DNA from: Gammaproteobacteria bacterium
GTDB taxonomy: Bacteria; Pseudomonadota; Gammaproteobacteria; HK1
Reading direction: 5' to 3'
Assembly: GCA_009937425.1 (NCBI GenBank)
Contig: JAACFO010000021.1
Location: 1 to 41,612, forward strand
DNA: 41,612 bases
The position numbers and the translations under genes are program-made. Position 1 is the first letter of the stretch. Each line of letters opens with the position of its first letter. Shown here piece by piece: positions 16,265 to 24,263 of the stretch. A model generated the notes under the pieces. It did not search any database. It was given only the letters and a program-made list of their open reading frames with translations, and was not told the origin of the DNA.

Positions 16265-17791
16265 GTGAACTCGCACTCCGATCAAAACGAACGCCAGGAT
16301 ACCCCCGACATCGCCGGACTGATGCGCGACGGCGACGACCACCTGCGCAATGGCCGCGGGAGCCGGGCAGATGCATGCTTTCGAGAGGTCCTCGCCCATC
16401 AACCCGATAATCTCGATGCGCTGCACCGGTGCGGCGCCATCGCTTTTCTGCGCGGCAACCCCCATGAGGCCGTGGAGCTTCTGCGCCGGGTAGTGCCCAC
16501 TCGAGGCGACGATGCAACCGTCTGCGGACATCTCGCCAGCGCCCTCATGGCCTGCGGCCAGCTGGATGAGGCCATCGCCTACTGGCAGCAAACCCTTGCG
16601 TGCGCCCCCGGCTACGCCGCTGCCTACGGAAAGCTCGGGGATGCGTATCTGGCCAAGGGCGACATAGAAGCCTCGGAGACCGCCTACCGGAAATACACCG
16701 AATTGGCTGCGGATGACCCCAGGGCATATGTGGGCCTGGGTCGCTTGCTGCACTTCAGCAATCGAAACCAGGAGGCCGAAGATGCCCTGCACAGGGCCCT
16801 GGAGCTCGGCAAGGGCGCATCCGACGTGTGCCTGCTGGTTGGCACGGTGTTGCTCGAAGCAGGTGGACTCGATGCAGCCCTCGAGTTATTCGAAACAGCC
16901 GTACGCGCCGAACCCCATGAAGCGCAAGGGCACGCGAGCTCAGGGCTCGCCCTGCACTGGCTCGGCAGATCCGACGCCGCGGAAGATGCCTACAGACGCG
17001 CATTGGCCATCGATCCGCGCTCGGCCCTCGCCCTGAAGCACCTGGGCGTTCTTCTCCAGGAACGCGACCAACTCGATGCCGCCGCAGAGTGCTTTGAAAA
17101 GCTGTTGGAAACGAACCCGAATGACGCGGTCGCACGTCACATGCTGGCTGCGACCACCGGCGACACCACCGCGAGTGCGCCGGCAGAATATGTGACCAGG
17201 CTGTTCGATGATTATGCCGATCGCTTCGACGAACACCTGGGCACGATTTCCTATCACGTTCCGAATCTCATTCGCGATGCGGTACTGGAGGTGGCTGGCA
17301 GAGACCGGCTTGCGTGGCGAATCCTGGATCTCGGCTGCGGCACGGGCCTGTGTGGCGAAGTGATGCGGTCACTTGCGGCCGACCTCGCGGGGATCGACCT
17401 GTCTGCGCGAATGATTGCCAAGGCCCGCGAGCGAAAAGTTTACGATTCCCTGACCGTGGGAAGCATCGACGACGCGCTCGAAGGCCGGGACGAGTCCTTG
17501 GACTTAATCATTGCCGGGGATGTATTCACCTACGTCGGCGAACTGTCCAGTGTGCTCACGGGATGCGCTCGCGCCCTGCCCGCGGGCGGGTTGCTGGCAT
17601 TCTCCATTGAGAGCAGCGACGGCGGCAACTACCAGCTGCGCCCTACCGGCCGTTACGCACACTCCATGGAATATATCGAGGCCACTGCCGGCGCATCGGG
17701 TATGTCTGTGGTTTACCGCCTGGACATCACTTTACGAAATGACCCGGTACCAATTGCAGGTCATATCGTCGTGCTTTCGAAGACGGCGTGA
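16265..17791 (+). CDS. TPR-repeat protein fused to a SAM-dependent methyltransferase
   Basis: 508 residues. Positions about 15-300 are a superhelix of eight or so 34-residue tetratricopeptide repeats, with the typical A-x-x-x-LG...A..A...Y..AL...P pattern (for example ADACFREVLAHQPDNLDALH and AEDAYRRALAIDPRSALALK). A linker with VTRLFDDYADRFDEHL leads to a class I methyltransferase domain with motif I LDLGCGTGLCGEVM (about 353-366), the acidic AGIDLSARM and LIIAGDVFTYVG. The segment LFDDYADRFDEHL is characteristic of this TPR-methyltransferase family. The start is a GTG at 16265. TPRs probably choose a protein partner for methylation, or position another substrate. It follows prpD by 54 nt and may share its transcript. 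No function is assigned beyond the domains. Confidence 0.88.
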   Translation: MNSHSDQNERQDTPDIAGLMRDGDDHLRNGRGSRADACFREVLAHQPDNLDALHRCGAIAFLRGNPHEAVELLRRVVPTRGDDATVCGHLASALMACGQLDEAIAYWQQTLACAPGYAAAYGKLGDAYLAKGDIEASETAYRKYTELAADDPRAYVGLGRLLHFSNRNQEAEDALHRALELGKGASDVCLLVGTVLLEAGGLDAALELFETAVRAEPHEAQGHASSGLALHWLGRSDAAEDAYRRALAIDPRSALALKHLGVLLQERDQLDAAAECFEKLLETNPNDAVARHMLAATTGDTTASAPAEYVTRLFDDYADRFDEHLGTISYHVPNLIRDAVLEVAGRDRLAWRILDLGCGTGLCGEVMRSLAADLAGIDLSARMIAKARERKVYDSLTVGSIDDALEGRDESLDLIIAGDVFTYVGELSSVLTGCARALPAGGLLAFSIESSDGGNYQLRPTGRYAHSMEYIEATAGASGMSVVYRLDITLRNDPVPIAGHIVVLSKTA

Positions 17792-17812
17792 GGAAGACGA
17801 GCGACCGGGCGG

Positions 17813-18700
17813 TTACTTCAAGCCTGCCGTTGCCCGCTTGACAATGGCCGGCATTGCACCCGATACAGCGCCCAGAAGCGCCGATGGTCCATTGGGATAC
17901 TTAGCGGACCAATGTCGTTCGATGACCAGGGTCGCGCCGACGGTCAGCGTCGCAACACCGGAATCAGGGAGACCGGCTTCGAGGTTTTTGTAAAAGCCTT
18001 TGGGAATATGCCGGGTCTCGTACAAGGTTGCCGCACCGAACTCGGCATTTCGCAGCACGTCCTCTGTTATGGGAACCAGCCGCAGGCCTTTTCCGCGCTG
18101 GTCTACGCGCTTTCCGAATTCCGATCCCAATCCCGAAACGAAGAACAAACACTGCGCCTGATCATTGAGGACCCGACCGAGGGCATCCTCGCCACCAATC
18201 TGCTCTGCCGAGAGCTGAGCATAACGCGAATCCAGTAGCGTAAATGCGTGCCAGGTAAGTGCGCTTCCGCTGTCGCCGGCGCCCACCAGAATCTTATGGC
18301 GCCCAGGGTACTTGAGTAGATCATCGGTAGTCGCCACCTTCGCATCCCGGCGGCAGACCAGATGCGCAAACTCCGCATACAAGAACCGGTTCCTGGCGAT
18401 CTCCACGGGTTTATTTCGATGCTTCGCCTGATAGACCAGGTAAGCGTCGGATTGCACGATGGCCGCGCCGCATTCAAGCCGCGCCAGCCTCTGCATGTTG
18501 TCCATGGAGCCGGATGTTTGCGCCACCAGTACCTTCAGATACCTGGGGTTCGCGTGGGCTGCTATGTCACGCCCGGTAGCGAAGTAGTTACCGTCAGGGC
18601 CGGCCGTGCAGAGATTGAGTGGGGCCTCCGACGCGAGCGTGACTGTACACGAGACGGCGATCAAGAATCCCGTGACGAACAATGCAGATAAGCGTATCAA
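17813..18700 (-). CDS. TAXI-family TRAP-type solute-binding protein
   Basis: A 295-residue periplasmic binding protein. The TTG at 18700 lies 8 nt after AAAGGGGGC and gives a compact signal peptide (IRLSALFVTGFLIAV..., cleavage near residue 24). The longer frame starting in-frame further upstream has no ribosome binding site. The mature part opens with LCTAGPDGNYFATGRDIAAH, the TAXI signature, followed by the tripartite-family pattern QTSGSMDNMQRLARLECGAAIVQSDA. Such proteins normally deliver dicarboxylates, amino acids or glutamate analogues to a DctM-type permease. No TRAP permease gene lies nearby, and the gene is convergent with the TPR-methyltransferase. It may serve a permease encoded elsewhere or act as a sensor partner. 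A DUF1127 gene lies upstream on the same strand. Confidence 0.82.
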   Translation of the reverse strand: MIRLSALFVTGFLIAVSCTVTLASEAPLNLCTAGPDGNYFATGRDIAAHANPRYLKVLVAQTSGSMDNMQRLARLECGAAIVQSDAYLVYQAKHRNKPVEIARNRFLYAEFAHLVCRRDAKVATTDDLLKYPGRHKILVGAGDSGSALTWHAFTLLDSRYAQLSAEQIGGEDALGRVLNDQAQCLFFVSGLGSEFGKRVDQRGKGLRLVPITEDVLRNAEFGAATLYETRHIPKGFYKNLEAGLPDSGVATLTVGATLVIERHWSAKYPNGPSALLGAVSGAMPAIVKRATAGLK

Positions 18701-18812
18701 CGGATTGCGCCCCCTTTGGCGGATGGCAGGGAAATGACACATCCAATAGTAGACCATCTGGATGGGCCCATCGAGCCATCCCCGCCGGGGGTTTAGCGCC
18801 ACGCATTAACAC

Positions 18813-19139
18813 TCAGTAGGTCCAGCGCGAACGGCGCGTCCCTGTGAAAGTGGGGTTTTCAGCCGCCGCCCTGGCAACGGCCGGGATCTCTGATGGGGCG
18901 ACACCGATGTCCACGAGAGTCGCGTTGTCGAGGCGAAGAAGGGCCGCTCTGGTGGTTCTCTCCCATCGCCACCTCTGGACAGCAGTAGTAAATCGTTTGA
19001 GCGTGTTGAACGCCCCCGAGAGCACCGTCGTAACACCCTCACCGGCGTGCAGTGTGGGCGCGACAAAATCGTAGAAAGGAACATCGGAGGTTCCACCGCC
19101 CGCGTTAGCGGTCTCTCGATAGTATTGATTCGTTTTCAT
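18813..19139 (-). CDS. DUF1127 (YjiS-like) small protein
   Basis: A 108-residue protein with the DUF1127 domain at about 55-92, seen as WRWERTTRAALLRLDNATL followed by VDIGVAPSEIPAVARA. Family members are small basic proteins, often stress- or nutrient-regulated, and some bind RNA. The first 50 residues (NAGGGTSDVPFYDFVAPTLH) look disordered. A clear GGAGAC lies 5-6 nt before the ATG. It is the only gene between the TfdA-like and TAXI genes on this strand and ends 112 nt before the TAXI start; a cotranscript is possible but not shown. No regulator site was recognised upstream. Confidence 0.8.
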   Translation of the reverse strand: MKTNQYYRETANAGGGTSDVPFYDFVAPTLHAGEGVTTVLSGAFNTLKRFTTAVQRWRWERTTRAALLRLDNATLVDIGVAPSEIPAVARAAAENPTFTGTRRSRWTY

Positions 19140-19286
19140 GTTTCCGTCTCCAAATCAGACTTTCTATTGCGTTAACAGAAGCGCTGGCTCCTGCTGTTGG
19201 AGAAGGAATATACGGGGTCAATGTTTCAGCTCGAATACACCGATTCGACGAGTTTGTATCATTTGTAACAAGCGTCAGCTGGCAAA

Positions 19287-20159
19287 TTAGTCTTCATCAA
19301 GGGAAGAGCTGAGCCCTGCGACGCGGGTCTGGTGCATTCTGCGCCTGTAGCGATCCGCGTCGTAGGGCATTCCACGATGCAACACGCAGCGGTTGTCCCA
19401 GATAAGCAAGTCACCGATCTGCCAACTGTGCTGATAGCGGTGCTCGGGAGTCGTGGCCCGGGCAACAAGATCGTCTAGAAGCACACGCGCGTCTTCGTCA
19501 CGCCAGCCTTCGATAGAGCGCGCGTGGGACCCCACGTAGTAGTTCTTCGCGCCGGTCGCTTGATTCGTGCGCACGAGCTTCTGTGGTACGGGCGGCAAAG
19601 ATGCAGCGAGAGAGGCCGACACCACATCTTCGCCGACTTTGCTGCGTGAGTACGTGTAATCGTGGATGGCGACAAGATTTGCGAGGGTTTCTTTCAGATC
19701 CGGAGGAAGCCTCGCGTACGCTGGGCGGGTGCTGACGAACTCGAGTTCGCCGCCGTCGGGCGTGACCTCATGGGCATAGGAGATGGAGAGGCGCGCCGGA
19801 ACTTCACGAAACGAAGAATCCGAGTGCCACATCTCGTTGCCGGTGGAGAACACCACCTTCTTGTGCTTCGATGGCAGCTGCTTGCCGTTTTTATCGATGT
19901 TACCGATACGACCAACGTACTCGATGCTCCCGTCGCGGCCATACGCGACGTGACCATACTCGAGCGCGCCGAATCGGCGGCTGAATGCGAGCTGGCTATC
20001 GTCATCGAAGGATTGACCGCGAAACAGCACTACCGAGTAGTGCTCCACGGCCCGTTCGATCTGGGCGAATCGCTCATACTCCAACGGCATCGAGAGATCG
20101 ACAGAGAGGATTTCTACACCGAAATCGGGATGCAGGGGTCGAACTTCGAGTTCCATCAT
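19287..20159 (-). CDS. TfdA/TauD-family alpha-ketoglutarate-dependent dioxygenase
   Basis: A 290-residue non-heme Fe(II)/2-oxoglutarate oxygenase. The facial triad is His112 and Asp114 in WHSDSSF plus His261 in CVLHRG, and the arginine-rich RYRRRMHQTR downstream holds 2-oxoglutarate. The protein resembles TfdA (2,4-D oxygenase) more than TauD: LFRGQSFDDDSQLAFSRRFG, WDNRCVLHRGMPYD and the opening PLHPDFG match TfdA-like proteins. The true substrate may be another aryloxy- or alkyl-acid, or a sulfonate/sulfate ester. The ATG at 20159 was chosen because TfdA proteins begin this way; an upstream in-frame ATG at 20204 adds 15 residues, and neither start has a strong ribosome binding site. It is divergent from the HyuA-HyuB gene. 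A TauD-type role with the Xsc gene at 24263-26026 would be attractive but is not supported by motif detail. Confidence 0.9.
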   Translation of the reverse strand: MMELEVRPLHPDFGVEILSVDLSMPLEYERFAQIERAVEHYSVVLFRGQSFDDDSQLAFSRRFGALEYGHVAYGRDGSIEYVGRIGNIDKNGKQLPSKHKKVVFSTGNEMWHSDSSFREVPARLSISYAHEVTPDGGELEFVSTRPAYARLPPDLKETLANLVAIHDYTYSRSKVGEDVVSASLAASLPPVPQKLVRTNQATGAKNYYVGSHARSIEGWRDEDARVLLDDLVARATTPEHRYQHSWQIGDLLIWDNRCVLHRGMPYDADRYRRRMHQTRVAGLSSSLDED

Positions 20160-20341
20160 GAGATCCACAGGTGGGCTGGTGCTGCGCTCGAGACTGAGAA
20201 TCATGCCGGATCGAGCCGATATTGACGAGCGCCTTTTTTCTCCTTCGCGTTGGCACGCTGTCGGCCTTTCACTACACTCGTGCGCTTCCCGAATGAACCA
20301 GGCACTTCGGCTCGGAGTGGGTGTAGCGGCAAGCGAGGCAC

Positions 20342-23300
20342 GTGGTGAATACGACTGACAAGTGGGATTTCTGGATCGATCGTGGCGGCACCTTCACCGA
20401 CGTGGTGGCACGAACCCCCGACGGTGAGATCCTGAGCCATAAGCTGCTTTCGGAGAATCCCGAGGCGTACCCGGACGCGGCGGTACAGGGGATCCGGGAT
20501 CTGATGGGCATCGACAAGCAAGCCCGCATCCCCATGGAGCATATCGGCGCCGTCAAAATGGGCACTACGGTGGCCACCAACGCGCTGCTGGAGCGCAAAG
20601 GCGACCGCGTCGTTCTGATTACCAACGCGGGCTTCGCCGACGCCCTGCGCATCGGTTATCAGACCCGGCCGGAGCTGTTCAACCGCCACATCGTCAAACC
20701 CACGATGCTCTTCGAGCAGGTTCACGAGGTCACTGGCCGTATCACTGCCGATGGCCGCGAAGAGCAAGCACTGGATGAAGCCGCCGTGCGTGAGGGACTC
20801 ACCCGGGCCAGGGATGCCGGCATCGATGCCGTCGCCATCGTGTTCCTGCACAACTTCCGCTACCCGGACCACGAGCGTCGCGCGGCGGCGATGGCGCGGG
20901 ACATGGGTTTCAGCCAGGTATCGCCCAGCCACGAGATCAGTGGCCTCATCAAGTTCATCAGCCGCGGCGATACCACAGTGGTGGATGCCTACCTCTCGCC
21001 GATCCTCGGCCGTTATGTGCAGCAAGTGGCCGCGGAACTGGACCTGGCCAACAGCGATGCGCGCTTGATGTTCATGATGTCCTCCGGCGGCCTTACGGAT
21101 GCAAGCCTGTTCAAGGGTAAGGACGCCATCCTCTCAGGGCCGGCGGGCGGCGTAGTGGGAATGATCGAGACTTCGGCACTGGCGGGCCATGACCGGGTCG
21201 TAGGTTTCGACATGGGCGGCACATCCACCGACGTTTCCCACTACGCGGGGGAACTGGAGCGCACCTTCGAGACCGAGGTGGCGGGGGTACGCATGCGCGC
21301 GCCGATGATGCAGATCCACACCATTGCCGCCGGCGGTGGCTCGGTGCTCACCTACGATGGCGCGCGTTTTCGCGTCGGTCCGGAGTCCGCCGGTGCTAAT
21401 CCGGGACCGCGCTGCTACCGCAGGAACGGCCCGCTGGCGGTAACCGATGCCAACCTCATGGTAGGCAAGCTGCTGCCGCAACATTTCCCGCGCATTTTCG
21501 GCGTCGACCAGGACCAGCCTCTGGACGCCGACGCGGTCCGCGAGGGCTTCCGCGCGCTGGCCGAGCGCGTCGGCGATGGTAGGAGTCCGGAACAGGTGGC
21601 GGAAGGGTTCCTGCGCATCGCCGTGGATGGCATGGCCAACGCCATCAAGAAAATTTCCACCCAGCGTGGCTACGATGTCACCCGCTACGCCTTGAACTGT
21701 TTCGGCGGCGCCGGCGGCCAGCATGCCTGCCTGGTGGCCGACGCGCTGGGCATCGAGACCGTGCTGCTGCACCCGCTGGCCGGTGTGCTGTCCGCTTACG
21801 GTATGGGGCTCGCCGATATCCGTGCCAATCGACAGATGGCGGTGGAAGAGCCCTTCGAGGGGGATGTGGTTGAGCGACTCGCCGAACGCTTCGAAAGTAT
21901 CGCCACCTCATCCGACGCCGAGGTCGAGGGCCAGGGCGTGCCGCCGTCGAAGGTTGATACCCAGCACAGGCTTCACCTGCGTTACGCCGGGACCGATACG
22001 GCCCTGGTGATCACCCATGGAAGCCAGAGCGAGATTCTGCAACGCTTCGAGGACCATCACCGCTCGCAGTTCGGGTTCGTGTCACCGGAAAAGCCCATCG
22101 TCATCGAGGCCATCGAGGTCGAGAGCATCGGCGGCGGCGCCAGCGCTCACGAGCCGAGCTTTGAGACCCGGGACGCCGATGCTCTTGTGCACGAACGTTC
22201 CCGGCTGTTTTCCGGCAACCAGTTCCATGACGTGCCGGTTGTGTTACGCGACCAGATGCAACCCGGCCAGCGGGTCGTGGGCCCCGCGTTGGTCAGCGAG
22301 TCCATCGGCACCATCGTAGTGGAGCCGGGCTGGACGGCGCGCATGAACGCGCGCAAGCACATCGTGCTGAACCGGCACGAAAAACTCGAGCGCGGGGAGT
22401 CCGTCGGCACCCAAGCCGATCCGGTGATGCTGGAAATATTCAATAACCTGTTCATGTCCATCGCCGAGCAGATGGGCGTAACACTGCAAGCCACCGCCGA
22501 CTCGGTGAACATCAAGGAGCGTCTGGATTTCTCCTGCGCCATATTCGACGCCGAGGGTGAACTCGTCGCGAACGCCCCCCATTTACCCGTTCATCTCGGC
22601 TCCATGGATAAGAGCGTCGAGAGTGTCATCAGGCGGCGCGAAGGCAAAGTTGCGGCGGGAGACGTTTTTGTCATCAATGCACCCTACGATGGCGGGACCC
22701 ACCTCCCGGACATCACCGTGGTCACTCCGGTATTCGATGACGCAGGAGAAAGCCTGCTGTTCTTCGCCGCAAGTCGCGGTCACCACGCCGACATCGGCGG
22801 GCTGACACCCGGCTCCGCGTCTCCCGATGCCACCCGGGTAGACCAGGAAGGCGTGCTCATCGAGTGCTTTCAGATGATCGATGGGGGTCAGTTTCGGGAG
22901 CAGGCGTTATGGGATTTATTGACCACCGGTGAATACCCGGCGCGTAATCCGAAGCAGAACATCGCCGATCTCAAAGCGCAGGCCGCGGCCAATGAGAAAG
23001 GCGCACAACAACTCTACGCCATGGTGGAGCAATTCGGTCTAGACGTAGTGTACGCCTATATGGGCCATGTCAAAGAGAACGCGGCGGAGGCCGTCCGCGG
23101 CGCCATCGACGCCCTCACCGATTCCAGCTTCACTCTCGAGATGGACGGCGGGCGGTGTATCCAGGTCGCGATCCGTTGCGATCGGCAACGGCGCCGGGCG
23201 ACGGTGGACTTCACCGGCACCAGTGCGCAACAGCCGGACAACTTCAATGCACCGCGACCGGTTACCAACGCGGCGGTGCTGTACTCCTTTCGTACAATCG

Positions 23301-23971
23301 TGGATGCCGACATTCCCATGAACGCGGGATGCCTGGAGCCCATCGACATCGTGTTGCCGAATGCGACCATGCTGTCACCGGAGTATCCGGCCGCGGTGGT
23401 TGCGGGGAACACCGAGGTCAGTCAGGCGGTTACCAACGCCCTGCTCGGAGCCCTCGGTGTTAACGCCGCCGCCCAGGGCACTATGAACAACTTCATCTGG
23501 GGCAACGATCGCTACCAGAACTACGAAACCATTTGCGGCGGTGCCGGCGCCGGCATCGACAACCGGGGACACGGATTCCAGGGCGCCGACGCAGTTCAGT
23601 GCCACATGACCAACACACGGCTGACGGATCCGGAAGTGCTGGAAACTCGTTTTCCGGTGCTCCTGGAACGCTTCGCGATCCGGCCCGACTCCGGCGGCGC
23701 GGGGCGCTTCCGGGGGGGCAACGGGGCAACCCGGGTTCTGCGCTTCGACACCCCGATGGAGATCAATCTGATCACCGGACACAGGGAAATCCCACCATTC
23801 GGTCTCGCCGGCGGCGAGCCGGGCGCCTGCGGTATCAATGAGCTGCGCCGGGCAGACGGGCGCGTGGAACGGCTCGAGGGCCGGGACCGAGTATTCCTCC
23901 AGGTGGGCGATGCCATCATCATGCACACACCGGGCGGCGGGGGATTTGGCAAGCCGGAAGCGGGCGAATGA
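20342..23971 (+). CDS. Single-chain hydantoinase A/B protein (5-oxoprolinase type, ATP-dependent)
   Basis: 1209 residues, near the length of ATP-dependent 5-oxoprolinases, with the two halves fused: HyuA at about 1-680 and HyuB at about 690-1205. HyuA shows DRGGTFTD (13-20), the [15 protein letters not shown] motif (73-87) and the ATPase-like [11 protein letters not shown] near 289. The HyuB part begins [19 protein letters not shown] and contains the metal and active-site segments [37 protein letters not shown] and GHHADIGG, ending with HTPGGGGFG. The reaction could be 5-oxo-L-proline + ATP to L-glutamate, or cleavage of a hydantoin or N-methylhydantoin; sequence alone does not decide. The latter would link to sarcosine metabolism. 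The GTG start at 20342 (or 20345) follows AGCGAGG. It is divergent from the TfdA-like gene and is followed by a 37-codon overlapping ORF and a repeat. Confidence 0.9.
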   Translation: MVNTTDKWDFWIDRGGTFTDVVARTPDGEILSHKLLSENPEAYPDAAVQGIRDLMGIDKQARIPMEHIGAVKMGTTVATNALLERKGDRVVLITNAGFADALRIGYQTRPELFNRHIVKPTMLFEQVHEVTGRITADGREEQALDEAAVREGLTRARDAGIDAVAIVFLHNFRYPDHERRAAAMARDMGFSQVSPSHEISGLIKFISRGDTTVVDAYLSPILGRYVQQVAAELDLANSDARLMFMMSSGGLTDASLFKGKDAILSGPAGGVVGMIETSALAGHDRVVGFDMGGTSTDVSHYAGELERTFETEVAGVRMRAPMMQIHTIAAGGGSVLTYDGARFRVGPESAGANPGPRCYRRNGPLAVTDANLMVGKLLPQHFPRIFGVDQDQPLDADAVREGFRALAERVGDGRSPEQVAEGFLRIAVDGMANAIKKISTQRGYDVTRYALNCFGGAGGQHACLVADALGIETVLLHPLAGVLSAYGMGLADIRANRQMAVEEPFEGDVVERLAERFESIATSSDAEVEGQGVPPSKVDTQHRLHLRYAGTDTALVITHGSQSEILQRFEDHHRSQFGFVSPEKPIVIEAIEVESIGGGASAHEPSFETRDADALVHERSRLFSGNQFHDVPVVLRDQMQPGQRVVGPALVSESIGTIVVEPGWTARMNARKHIVLNRHEKLERGESVGTQADPVMLEIFNNLFMSIAEQMGVTLQATADSVNIKERLDFSCAIFDAEGELVANAPHLPVHLGSMDKSVESVIRRREGKVAAGDVFVINAPYDGGTHLPDITVVTPVFDDAGESLLFFAASRGHHADIGGLTPGSASPDATRVDQEGVLIECFQMIDGGQFREQALWDLLTTGEYPARNPKQNIADLKAQAAANEKGAQQLYAMVEQFGLDVVYAYMGHVKENAAEAVRGAIDALTDSSFTLEMDGGRCIQVAIRCDRQRRRATVDFTGTSAQQPDNFNAPRPVTNAAVLYSFRTIVDADIPMNAGCLEPIDIVLPNATMLSPEYPAAVVAGNTEVSQAVTNALLGALGVNAAAQGTMNNFIWGNDRYQNYETICGGAGAGIDNRGHGFQGADAVQCHMTNTRLTDPEVLETRFPVLLERFAIRPDSGGAGRFRGGNGATRVLRFDTPMEINLITGHREIPPFGLAGGEPGACGINELRRADGRVERLEGRDRVFLQVGDAIIMHTPGGGGFGKPEAGE

Positions 23972-24081
23972 GCGCAGCGCAGGAACAAGGGTTCGCCATG
24001 TGCCCGGGGCACTCAGTGCTGGTCACCCAGCAGGGAGTAGAACCCCTGAGCCGCCACCCCCTGAACCTGCTGGAGCTCTAA
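23968..24081 (+). CDS. Possible small protein (37 codons) overlapping the HyuA-HyuB gene
   Basis: An ATG at 23968 overlaps the TGA of the upstream gene (ATGA) and opens 37 codons ending at TAA 24079-24081. The third codon positions are strongly G/C (for example AGC, GCG, CAG, CTG, GTC), as in the real genes here, and the peptide is [16 protein letters not shown]... ending in NLLEL. It resembles no family I know. It could be a real translationally coupled small protein or the 5' remnant of a gene broken by the repeat that follows 15 nt later. Confidence 0.35.
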   Translation: MSAAQEQGFAMCPGHSVLVTQQGVEPLSRHPLNLLEL

Positions 24082-24095
24082 CAACCTGACCGGCA

Positions 24096-24263
24096 CCGGT
24101 GTTGAATAAGTCAAGAGGTACCGGTGTTGCCTTATTTAAGTCAAGAGGTGCCCGGTACCGGTGTTGCCTTATTTGTCTTATTGAATCTTCGATCACAACC
24201 AAGCAATCTCATCGGCCCAGCGCGTTCAATAAGACAAATAAGGCAACACCGGTACCTCTTGAC
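24096..24263. repeat. Three-copy direct and inverted repeat between convergent genes
   Basis: A unit CCGGTGTTGCCTTATTT with flanks occurs three times in direct orientation at 24096, 24121 and 24158 (the first lacks the CCTTATTT tail), and once inverted at 24225-24263. The 32 bases at 24154-24185 are perfectly complementary to 24225-24256, around a 39-nt loop, and the 28 bases at 24110-24137 are perfectly complementary to 24236-24263. The right arm reaches the TAG stop of the Xsc gene, which reads 24265-24263. It could be a bidirectional terminator, a REP-like or MITE-like mobile repeat, or a recombination remnant. No transposase is nearby. Confidence 0.9.

Noticed and set aside
24096..24185. 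Direct repeats as a possible CRISPR array
   Set aside because: There are only three uneven copies, spaced 25-37 nt apart with no unique spacers, and an inverted fourth copy; this is hairpin-type repetition and no cas gene is present.
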